Source: Candidatus Thiodiazotropha sp. (ex Epidulcina cf. delphinae) (GTDB lineage Bacteria; Pseudomonadota; Gammaproteobacteria; Chromatiales; Chromatiaceae). From it: a stretch of 64,000 nt of DNA. Numbering within the stretch: the first letter of the stretch is position 1; each line of letters begins with the position of its first letter. Below are positions 46,022 to 53,358 of the stretch, piece by piece. Where the stretch lies: NCBI GenBank assembly GCA_025656455.1, contig JAHXHS010000005.1, forward strand, positions 1 to 64,000, read 5' to 3'. The translations under genes and the position numbers were made by a program. The notes under the pieces were generated by a model. That model was not told the DNA's origin. It made no database searches and saw only the letters and a program-made list of their open reading frames with translations.

Positions 46022-46597
46022 CTAGATCCCTAACCGTATCCCAATCAGGAATTTCCCCGAATTCAGGGGATCGTTGGGTTCTTTGCGGCCGACGTTGGAG
46101 ATATGGTGAAAACGGAACTCGAGATCGAGCCGGGTCTGTTCCTGGTTGAGGCGCAATCCGCCGCCCGCCTGGTAGACGCCCTTTAGCTTTGAACTGGTTC
46201 CGGGAATCTCGGCGCGGGTATAGGCTGGACCGCCGCCGACGAAGAGATAGGGTTGCAGTTGCTGATCGGCCACCAGGGTCCAGCATGCGTTGAAGGTCAC
46301 GCCAAAGATGGGGGGCTCGTCATGGGACTGCAGCCAGTGCAGCGGGATCTCGATCAGCGTCGAGCGCCGGTTGAGATACCACCCCTCTCCGCGCACCCGC
46401 TCCTGCGGCCGTTGGTGACGCAGGATCAGATCCCGGGTCTTTACCCGCTGCTGTGTCTTGCCCCAGCTTGGATGCGATTCACCGAATCCCGCTAGTAAAT
46501 GCCAACTGTTGACGGGCTTTTTCGCCATGGCTTGCGGGGATTGGGTCAGTAGTGGGAGCAGGCAAAGCAATAGCGGCAGACGTCGGCCGGCGATCAT
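46022..46597 (-). CDS. PagL-like lipid A 3-O-deacylase / acyloxyacyl hydrolase family protein
   Basis: 191 residues from the ATG at 46597, which overlaps the end of the upstream gene by four bases. Signal peptide (RRLPLLLCLLPLLTQSPQAM). A beta-barrel-like middle (LQPYLFVGGGPAYTRAEIP, GVYQAGGGLRLN) and near the C-terminus LEFRFHHISNVG, matching the His-x-Ser-Asn active site of PagL, followed by GKFLIGIRLGI with the terminal strand. PagL trims lipid A acyl chains in the outer membrane. Confidence 0.75.
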   Translation of the reverse strand: MIAGRRLPLLLCLLPLLTQSPQAMAKKPVNSWHLLAGFGESHPSWGKTQQRVKTRDLILRHQRPQERVRGEGWYLNRRSTLIEIPLHWLQSHDEPPIFGVTFNACWTLVADQQLQPYLFVGGGPAYTRAEIPGTSSKLKGVYQAGGGLRLNQEQTRLDLEFRFHHISNVGRKEPNDPLNSGKFLIGIRLGI

Positions 46598-47265
46598 GTG
46601 ATTCGGCTCAGCATGCGTTGACTGCGAATCAGTTGCGACCAGGCCTTGCCGGTGTTGAACCAAAGCACGTACATACCCTCTATCATCATCCTCGGCATCA
46701 AGCCGATGCTCGGCTTGAAACTCTCTTCACAGGCGCACAATCGATATTCCAGACCCAGGCTTTGCGCAATGGTGCGGATACGCGCCAGGTGGTAGCGGTT
46801 GCTGATCAGCGCTACCGGATAATCTCCCGCCTTTTCCAACAGGCTTCGGGCGTGCCTGAGATTTTCCAGGGTATTTTGCGACTGCTGTTCCAGGGTGAGG
46901 CGGCGGCTGTCGATACCTTGCCGTATGAGGTGGTTCTGGCCGGCCTGGGCCTCACTGATCTGCCCTGAAACCGCAGTCCCGCCAACCAGCAGGAGCTTGC
47001 GATTTGGGTCCTGTTTCAGCAATGCGGCAACCTTGTCGAGTCGTTGCCGGTAGTCTCGGTCGATCTGTTCGCTGACCAGTCGTTTTCCGAACACCAGCAA
47101 GCTGGTGGCATCGGTTTCGCTGTCGACTGAACGGGCGGTCCGGTAGATATATCTCAGGCTGACGAGTAGCGGCAAGCCCAACCCGAGAATCAGCAGGAGA
47201 AGGGTGAGTCCGAAGGTCCAAAGGCCATCCCAATCGACGGCGCCCCGTTCAGGGTCGAATTGCAT
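46594..47265 (-). CDS. YdcF/ElyC (DUF218) family membrane protein
   Basis: 223 residues. An N-terminal membrane segment (about 17-39) and a DUF218 domain: LLVFGKRLVSEQIDRDYRQR, KLLLVGGTAVSGQISEAQAG, a SQNTLENLRHARSLL helix, and VALISNRYHLARIRTIAQSL. Family members such as ElyC affect envelope polysaccharide and undecaprenyl-carrier metabolism. Coupled to the PagL-like gene by ATGA. Both precede the polyene-like cluster's 3' end and could be part of it. Confidence 0.8.
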   Translation of the reverse strand: MQFDPERGAVDWDGLWTFGLTLLLLILGLGLPLLVSLRYIYRTARSVDSETDATSLLVFGKRLVSEQIDRDYRQRLDKVAALLKQDPNRKLLLVGGTAVSGQISEAQAGQNHLIRQGIDSRRLTLEQQSQNTLENLRHARSLLEKAGDYPVALISNRYHLARIRTIAQSLGLEYRLCACEESFKPSIGLMPRMMIEGMYVLWFNTGKAWSQLIRSQRMLSRIT

Positions 47266-47332
47266 GGAATGTCCGCATCCGGCATTCCGCTCCCGCGCCG
47301 ATACCTGGCGACGCGGGAGCGGAATTGCATGG

Positions 47333-47734
47333 TTACAAAATGCTCACTCGGGACTGAATGGCATTGTCGAGATTCTGGATCCAGCCATTGTAGTTTTGAT
47401 GGATCATGCTGCCGTCATAATTCAGTCCCGCACTATCCTTATAGGTAATACTGTAGCTTTTACCGGTGTACGGGATATCGACGACGGCTCTGTTGCCACG
47501 CAGTAGCAGGGTGGCGACGATGTGGCCGGATTTGACCTCTTTCATGCGCCAGCCCAGGCTTGCGCCCGCGGACATGATGGCCTTTTTGATCTGCTTCATG
47601 GAGGCTTTATCGGAGGAGGTGCTGATCGGGGAATTTTCGACATTGTAGATCGGCGCCGTCCGGCAACCCATCAGTCCGAGCGTCAACACCAACACGGCAA
47701 TAAAAAGGATATTTTTTAAACTCATGGATTTCAT
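47333..47734 (-). CDS. Lipoprotein of unknown function
   Basis: 133 residues with a lipoprotein signal (NILFIAVLVLTLGLMGC, lipobox LMGC). The mature part contains repeated polar beta-like segments (HIVATLLLRGNRAVVDIPYT, YSITYKDSAGLNYDGS). GGGAGT precedes the start at suitable distance. Similar small lipoproteins occur near envelope gene clusters, but I do not know a function. Confidence 0.75.
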   Translation of the reverse strand: MKSMSLKNILFIAVLVLTLGLMGCRTAPIYNVENSPISTSSDKASMKQIKKAIMSAGASLGWRMKEVKSGHIVATLLLRGNRAVVDIPYTGKSYSITYKDSAGLNYDGSMIHQNYNGWIQNLDNAIQSRVSIL

Positions 47735-47825
47735 ATTGAGACTCCCTCACAAAAGTTGTTTTCATTAACACAAGATGATACGAACAACATGCCGCTCTTA
47801 TTCCCTCACTGACAATCGCACATGG

Positions 47826-48572
47826 TTATGTGGCATGTTTTCGCGGATCAGGCATGATTCCTAAACTCCTGAAGAGTCCTTGAAGATACAATCCTCGCCG
47901 GATCAGTCGCCAGGCGATCATACGTACAATACGCCAGGTGTCGGTCCAGGGCTTATAGTGACTCTGTCGTCCCCCGGTACGGTATATCGATTCAACAGGC
48001 ACCGACACACTATAAAAGTTGTGACTGGCCGCTTCAATCACAATTTCGCTTTCGAAGACAAACCCCCGCTCTTTCGAGGTGTTCAAGCGTATGCTGCGTA
48101 GCAGGCCTGAGGGATAGAGACGAAATCCGGATTGCGAGTCGGTGACCGGGTAGCCTGCTGCCCAAGAGACCCAGAAATCGGCAAAGCGGTTGGCGAACAG
48201 CCTTAGCCTGGGGGCGTTGTGGCGCTGCTTGAGTCTTGCCGCGATGATGATGCTGCGCGGATTTTCCCGCATCGAGATCAGCAGGTTGGGTATCTCCCCC
48301 GGGTTGTGCTGGCCATCGCCATCCAGGGTGATGACGGCTGAGGCATTGAGTGTCAGGGCGTGGTCGAAACCGCTCTGGAGGGCTGTCGCCTTGCCCTGAT
48401 TCCGGGTATGTCTCAGCAGGTGGATATCGAGATCCGCCAGTTGTTGTGCGCTCTCGTCAACGGAACCGTCGTCGACAACGATGACATGGTCGACTTGATG
48501 CAGCGCGGCGGTAACCACTTCCCGTATGGTTGCGGCTTCGTTGTAGACCGGTATCACGACGGCGGTGCGCAT
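47826..48572 (-). CDS. Family 2 glycosyltransferase (dolichol-phosphate-mannose-synthase-like)
   Basis: 248 residues. GT2 motifs: VVIPVYNEAATIREVVTAAL, VIVVDDGSVDESAQQLADL, VITLDGDGQHNPGEIPNLL with the DxD-like Asp residues, and DSQSGFRLYPSGLL. Soluble or peripheral, no transmembrane end. In aryl-polyene clusters a glycosyltransferase of this type belongs to the tailoring of the lipid product. Four bases after the ketoreductase gene. Confidence 0.88.
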   Translation of the reverse strand: MRTAVVIPVYNEAATIREVVTAALHQVDHVIVVDDGSVDESAQQLADLDIHLLRHTRNQGKATALQSGFDHALTLNASAVITLDGDGQHNPGEIPNLLISMRENPRSIIIAARLKQRHNAPRLRLFANRFADFWVSWAAGYPVTDSQSGFRLYPSGLLRSIRLNTSKERGFVFESEIVIEAASHNFYSVSVPVESIYRTGGRQSHYKPWTDTWRIVRMIAWRLIRRGLYLQGLFRSLGIMPDPRKHAT

Positions 48573-48576
48573 CGAT

Positions 48577-49296
48577 TCAGGCCATTGCGCCGTTGATGGA
48601 GATGACCTGGCCAGAGATATAGGCGGCCTCCTCCGAGGTGAGAAAAGCGACCAGGGAGGCCACCTCGTCGGGGGAGCCGGCGCGTTTCATGGGCACGGTT
48701 TGTTTGATTGTCGTCTCCTCAAAGGTCGATCCCGACATGCTGCCGGCGATGATGCCTGGCGCCACGGCATTGGCGGTAACGCCGCGCGAGGCGAGTTCGA
48801 TGGCGAGGGATTTGGTGGCGCCATGCAGTCCCGCCTTGGCCGCGGCATAGTTGCTCTGTCCGCGGTTGCCCATGATTCCGGCAATCGATGAGATGGAGAC
48901 GATCCGCCCCCAACGAGTCGCCATCATCGGCAGCAGCAGCGGTTGGGTGACATTGTAGAAACCGTTCAGCGAGACATCGATGACCCGCTTCCACTGGCTG
49001 GCCTGCATCCCGGCCAAGGGGGCGTCATCGTGAATGCCGGCGTTATGCACCAGGATCTGGATCGGACCCTGCTGTAGAATATCCAGCAGACGCTGTAGGG
49101 TGGTTTTGGTGTCGCAGATATCGAAAACGAGGGTTTCGGCGGAACCGCCTTTGTCTCGAACGCTCTGTGCGACCGACTCGGCGCGGTCGGGATTGCTGTT
49201 GGCGTGGACGATGACATGGGTGTCGGGTGAACAGAGACGGCGGCAGATCGCAGACCCGATATCGCCGCTGCCACCGGTGATCAGCGCTCTTTTCAA
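48577..49296 (-). CDS. 3-oxoacyl-ACP reductase (FabG-like, polyene cluster)
   Basis: 239 residues. SDR fold with RALITGGSGDIGSAICRRL (NADPH site), LVHNAGIHDDAPL, SISSIAGIMGNRG and the YAAAKAGLHGATKSLAIELA catalytic Tyr-Lys. Ends with SGQVISINGAMA, as in FabG. In this cluster it would reduce the keto group in each polyene elongation cycle. Start overlaps the end of the dehydratase gene by four bases. Confidence 0.92.
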   Translation of the reverse strand: MKRALITGGSGDIGSAICRRLCSPDTHVIVHANSNPDRAESVAQSVRDKGGSAETLVFDICDTKTTLQRLLDILQQGPIQILVHNAGIHDDAPLAGMQASQWKRVIDVSLNGFYNVTQPLLLPMMATRWGRIVSISSIAGIMGNRGQSNYAAAKAGLHGATKSLAIELASRGVTANAVAPGIIAGSMSGSTFEETTIKQTVPMKRAGSPDEVASLVAFLTSEEAAYISGQVISINGAMA

Positions 49297-49745
49297 AGAA
49301 TCTCCTCAGTGTGTACGATCACGGCCGCTCTTCCCTCTGCTACAGGCATTTTATCGGTGGAGACAGTGAAATCATAAAGCATGTTGCCGCTATCGGCCAG
49401 CAATTGCTTGGCCTGGATGACGAGGGTCGAACCGAGGGTGTCAAGGCGCGATGCATGGAGCGTCACCCCACGCAGGCTGACCAGATACCCGCCGGGTTGC
49501 CGCTGCCCGGTCCGCTGCGCCAGCAGGCCGCCGTGCAGGGCCATCGCCTGAGCAGCGTATTCGGCGGCATGGATGGCCGACAGTCGATCACCCTCTCTTA
49601 GCGGATTGTCCTCTTTGGTATGGGACTCGCTGAGACACTCGATGCTAGTCTCGTCACAGTGGATCACCTGGTCGATCAGACACATGCTGCCGCTATGGGG
49701 CAGCAGCCGCTGGAGTGCCTCTCCCTCTACGCTCCCCGCTAGCAT
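49293..49745 (-). CDS. Hotdog-fold hydroxyacyl-ACP dehydratase (ApeP-like)
   Basis: 150 residues from the ATG at 49745; the frame runs open far upstream over the next gene but that part is its shadow. LLPHSGSMCLIDQVIHCDET contains the His of the FabZ/ApeP type, followed by SAIHAAEYAAQAMALHGGL, a helix like that in FabA/FabZ, and LRGVTLHASRLDTLGSTLVI. It likely dehydrates hydroxyacyl-ACP in polyene elongation with the smaller dehydratase at 58289. Overlaps the upstream gene by seven bases. Confidence 0.82.
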   Translation of the reverse strand: MLAGSVEGEALQRLLPHSGSMCLIDQVIHCDETSIECLSESHTKEDNPLREGDRLSAIHAAEYAAQAMALHGGLLAQRTGQRQPGGYLVSLRGVTLHASRLDTLGSTLVIQAKQLLADSGNMLYDFTVSTDKMPVAEGRAAVIVHTEEIL

Positions 49746-50536
49746 GGGCTGACCTCCAGATGCAGGTCCAGGTCCGGCAGATAGGGCAGGGATAGTTTCG
49801 CGGCTGTCCGGTTTGCCACGGCCTGAAGCAGGGGTAGCGATCTTCCCGCTGGTGCGGCCAGACGCAGGGTTTCCAGGGTGTCGTCGGTCATCCGGTTTTC
49901 CTCTGCGCCGAGGCCGGGCTGCAGTGTGATATCGGCAAGGACGTCTCCCGGGGTATTCTCCGCCGAGAGCAACAGCGCCACCGCAATCGGGTCGCGGAGA
50001 TGGATGAAGTCCGCCAGGGGCTTGGGTGGCGGCAGGTCGTAACAGACCATCAGCGCCGGCTTTCCCTCGGTCAACGTTTGTACCGAAGCCTCCAACAGCG
50101 CGGCGGCAAAGCAACCGTCGAGTCCGCCAAGGCTGGTGGAGGCCTGCCGGGAGCCGGCGCCGATGGACCAGTAGCCGGCGGGGGCGTTGTGTACGGAGTT
50201 GTGAAACTGGGTGGGCGAGACCGGTCGCTCCTGCTGTGACAAGGCAGTGCAGATCTGATCGACAATCGTCAGATCGCCCTCGGATGAACTGAATACGGAT
50301 ATCAGTTGTTGCGGATCCGGCCACTGCTTCAGCGCCTCATCCGCCGCCTGGAGGGCGAGCTTGATGGTGTTGGTGGTGCGCCGCCGCTCATTGGGTTTGA
50401 GTGAGGCGGGTTTGAGAGGAGACAACTCGCTCGCCGTATAAGCGGTCTCTTTTCTGAGCAGGGATGCGGTCTCTCGCCAACCCGCCAGGCCGGGAGCCAG
50501 GATGCCGACTGAATGGAGTCTGACCTTGATCATCAA
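49739..50536 (-). CDS. Ketosynthase-like chain-length-factor subunit
   Basis: 265 residues, shorter than a full ketosynthase. KS-like helices are visible (SVFSSSEGDLTIVDQICTAL, FHNSVHNAPAGYWSIGAGSR) but the position of the catalytic Cys reads QASTSLGGLDG, with Ser/Thr instead of Cys. This matches the non-catalytic KS partner found in aryl-polyene clusters (ketoacyl-synt_2 type). Expected to form a heterodimer with the following KS. Overlaps that gene by four bases. Confidence 0.8.
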   Translation of the reverse strand: MMIKVRLHSVGILAPGLAGWRETASLLRKETAYTASELSPLKPASLKPNERRRTTNTIKLALQAADEALKQWPDPQQLISVFSSSEGDLTIVDQICTALSQQERPVSPTQFHNSVHNAPAGYWSIGAGSRQASTSLGGLDGCFAAALLEASVQTLTEGKPALMVCYDLPPPKPLADFIHLRDPIAVALLLSAENTPGDVLADITLQPGLGAEENRMTDDTLETLRLAAPAGRSLPLLQAVANRTAAKLSLPYLPDLDLHLEVSPC

Positions 50537-51717
50537 GCCTCCCCGAAGATCAGGCTGCAGTTGTTGCCGCCGAAGCCGAAGGAGTTGCTGAGCACCCGGG
50601 AGATGGGTCGGTGTTGGCGCTGCAGGACAATATTCGCCTGCAGATTCGGATCGGTCTGCCGGGTCTGCAGATTGCAGGGCAGCAGACCGTCTTCCAGGCA
50701 GAGCAGGGAGAAGATCGATTCGGTGATCCCGGAGGCGCCCAGGGTATGCCCAGTGAAGCCCTTGGTGGAGCTGCAGGCTGGCTGTCGACCGAAGAGCCGG
50801 TAGACGGCCCGGTCTTCTGAGGCGTCATTGCTGCGGGTGGCGGTGCCGTGGAGATTGATGTAGTCGATTTCGCCGGGTTCGAGCCCGGCGCGCTGCAATG
50901 CCTGCTGCATGGCCGACAAGGCACCGTCGCCCTGGGGATGGGGGGTCGACATATGGTATGCGTCGCTGCTTTCGCCATAGCCCAGCAGGCTTGGGGCGGA
51001 CAGGTTGTCCCGGGGTCTTTGCAACAGGGCGAATCCCGCGGCCTCGCCGATGTTGATGCCATTGCGCGCTCTGTCCCAAGGGCGGCACGTTTGCGCCGAC
51101 ACCAGATCCAGGGCAGTGAAGCCGTAGAGGGTTGTCAGACAGAGGGAGTCGATGCCGCCGACGAGTGCGGCATCGCAGATGCCGGTCTCGATATAACGAT
51201 GGGCGGCGGCGAAAACCTTGGCGCTGGATGAGCATGCCGTGGATATGGCCAGGCTCGGGCCGGCCAGTCCAAGGAAGCGACGGACAAAGCTGTTGGCGGA
51301 GAAGATATTGTGGGTGTCGGCGGGGGCATAGTCTGGGGGTAACCGGTCATCGGTCCGCTCTAGGTAGGCGGTTTCGGTGGTTGCTATGCCTGATGTGCTG
51401 GTGCCGAGGAAGAGACCGATCCGGTCAGCGCCATAGTCCTGCTTTGCCCGCTCCACCGCCGGGAGAAAATCGTCTTGCTGCAAGGCCAGGCAGGCGAGCC
51501 GGTTGTTGCGGCAATCGAAGGTCTCCAACCCGGTGTTGAATGCCATCTCTTCCAGTCCGTTGACACGGCCGATCCAGGTCTCTAAATCGACGTTGGGTAA
51601 GTCGCAGGGACGCAGACCGCTGTGATCATTCCGCAAGGCCTGGAGGGAGGCCTCTCTGCCGCGTCCGAGGGCATTGGTGAGCGTGTAGTGGGTTATTGTC
51701 AGTGGCGTGATTGGCAT
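50533..51717 (-). CDS. Beta-ketoacyl-ACP synthase (polyene elongation KS)
   Basis: 394 residues, FabF-like. Catalytic Cys in SLAISTACSSSAKVFAAAHR, His in NLHGTATRSNDASE and in SSTKGFTGHTLGASGITE, and a SNSFGFGGNNCSLI end. First gene of a five-gene tightly overlapping block (KS, chain-length partner, dehydratase, ketoreductase, glycosyltransferase). A 280-bp gap separates it from the AMP-ligase gene. Confidence 0.92.
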   Translation of the reverse strand: MPITPLTITHYTLTNALGRGREASLQALRNDHSGLRPCDLPNVDLETWIGRVNGLEEMAFNTGLETFDCRNNRLACLALQQDDFLPAVERAKQDYGADRIGLFLGTSTSGIATTETAYLERTDDRLPPDYAPADTHNIFSANSFVRRFLGLAGPSLAISTACSSSAKVFAAAHRYIETGICDAALVGGIDSLCLTTLYGFTALDLVSAQTCRPWDRARNGINIGEAAGFALLQRPRDNLSAPSLLGYGESSDAYHMSTPHPQGDGALSAMQQALQRAGLEPGEIDYINLHGTATRSNDASEDRAVYRLFGRQPACSSTKGFTGHTLGASGITESIFSLLCLEDGLLPCNLQTRQTDPNLQANIVLQRQHRPISRVLSNSFGFGGNNCSLIFGEA

Positions 51718-51996
51718 TGCTGAACGGCTTTATAACTAGCTCGGATATTTCATCCGGCCGTTGATAATATGAATTAACTTTTTGATTTAAAATGTAATAG
51801 TTAGAATATTTGTCAACTGCAAAGAGTTACCAGACAATGCCGAACACGCCCTTGGCGCGATCATAGCGTTTCCGGGTGAAATATCCGGGCGAGTCGTAAT
51901 CTAGTAAGAGCCGGATATTATGCGAGCCAAGTGGATGTAAAACAACGTCCAAATTTTTTCGTCTTCGGCCGGACAGGGTCAGAATCGATAGGGATC
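51718..51996. other. Intergenic gap inside the polyene cluster
   Basis: AT-rich near 51760-51830, no gene seen. Probably holds the promoter of the leftward KS-to-glycosyltransferase block and the end of the preceding block. Confidence 0.4.
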
Positions 51997-53358
51997 TCAC
52001 CGTTTTTCCGCCATCTGTTCCAACAGGCTCAGCAGTTGAGCATGAGAGAGTTTCCCGGTTGAGTTTCTGGGTAGGGAATCGATCAGATGGAGAGGCCGGG
52101 GAAGGAATGCGGCGTCGATCGAGCGGGCGAGTTCGTTGAGGATCTGTTGCCTGGTCAGGCCGGGCGCCACCGCCAGCGCGGTGAGCCGCTGCCTACCGTT
52201 TTGCCGGTTGTCGGGCGGCAGAAAGACACCGTCGATCACGCCCGGGATATCGAGCAGCTTATGGTTAAGGTCGCCGAGGGAGGCGCGCTTGCCAGCGATC
52301 TTCAACATATCGCTATCGCGTCCGAGTAACAGAAAGCGACGCTCCGAGAGGATCGCTATCCGGTCGTTGAGGGGCACGGGTTGAGGCAGATGGTTTCCCG
52401 AAACCACTGCCTGGGCGTTGCGGCGATCGATGACGATGCCTTGATAGAGCTGCCAGGCCTGGTCGGCTACGGTTCGCCGGCCGGCGATGGATCCTGTCTC
52501 GGTGGAGCCGTAGATCTCATGGATTTCCGTATCCATCCTCTGTTCCGCCTCGAGCGCCAGCTCTCGCGATAGCGGGGCAGTGGCGGAGATGACGAAGTCG
52601 ATAGCCGGCCATTCCAAACCGGCCCCCACACAGGCGCGTAGATGCAGCGGCGTTGTGATGAGCACCCTCGGGGCCGGGAGCGAGGCCAGGGCTTCGGCGA
52701 TATCCGCCGGAAACAGGGGGCGCCCCGCGTAGACCGTCATCCCGCCTTGCCAGGGAAACAGCACGGAGGTGGCCAGACCGTACATGTGCTGCGCAGGCAC
52801 GGTGGCGACCAGGGAGGCGATGGCGTGGGCCTGGAAAGGGAAATGGCGCAGTGCGCTGGCGGCTTCGGCTTGCAGCTCGCCCCATCGTTTGAGATTGGCT
52901 TTGGGTTTGCCGGTGCTGCCCGAGGTGAAGAGGAGGGCGACCTGTTGCTCCCGGCTCACCTGCAGGGGTAAGGGGGCGGGGTGAGCATCCCGGTGCTCCA
53001 TCAGGTCAGCGAATATCAACTGATTCGCCAGGATATGGCTCAGCGGCTTGTCACTCAGGCAATAACTGTCGAGGTAGTCGCTGAGCATCTCATTGACCGC
53101 GCCGGCGGTATTGTTGGGCGGCATCAGCGTGATCTGCTTGCGTGACATGGCGGCCGCGAAGCTGACCATGAAGTGGTAGTGATCGTCACAGAGATTGAAC
53201 AGATGCCCGGCATCGGGCAGCTTTTCCGCAAGGGTGGCCACATCCTGGAGAAAACCCTCGGCAGTGACCGGCGAGCCGTGATGCCAGGCCAGGATCTGCT
53301 GCGGGTGATGAACCGGTAGTGACGAGGGGTTGGGACTGCTCACATCAGACTCCGCCAT
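51997..53358 (-). CDS. AMP-binding acyl/aryl ligase (ApeH-like)
   Basis: 453 residues. ANL-superfamily motifs: VALLFTSGSTGKPKANLKRW (ATP-binding P-loop), VATVPAQHMYGLATSV, EIHEIYGSTETGSIAGRRT and LLLGRDSDMLKIAGKRASLG. In aryl-polyene clusters this enzyme loads the aryl starter acid or the acyl chain on an ACP. It overlaps the upstream exporter gene by 19 bases. Confidence 0.88.
   Translation of the reverse strand: MAESDVSSPNPSSLPVHHPQQILAWHHGSPVTAEGFLQDVATLAEKLPDAGHLFNLCDDHYHFMVSFAAAMSRKQITLMPPNNTAGAVNEMLSDYLDSYCLSDKPLSHILANQLIFADLMEHRDAHPAPLPLQVSREQQVALLFTSGSTGKPKANLKRWGELQAEAASALRHFPFQAHAIASLVATVPAQHMYGLATSVLFPWQGGMTVYAGRPLFPADIAEALASLPAPRVLITTPLHLRACVGAGLEWPAIDFVISATAPLSRELALEAEQRMDTEIHEIYGSTETGSIAGRRTVADQAWQLYQGIVIDRRNAQAVVSGNHLPQPVPLNDRIAILSERRFLLLGRDSDMLKIAGKRASLGDLNHKLLDIPGVIDGVFLPPDNRQNGRQRLTALAVAPGLTRQQILNELARSIDAAFLPRPLHLIDSLPRNSTGKLSHAQLLSLLEQMAEKR

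Noticed and set aside
48577-51717. Long alternative frames over the ketosynthase and reductase genes
   Set aside because: High-GC shadow frames; the real genes have clear catalytic motifs and overlapping start/stop codons. The 343-codon frame at 49293 is the 150-codon dehydratase plus a shadow extension.
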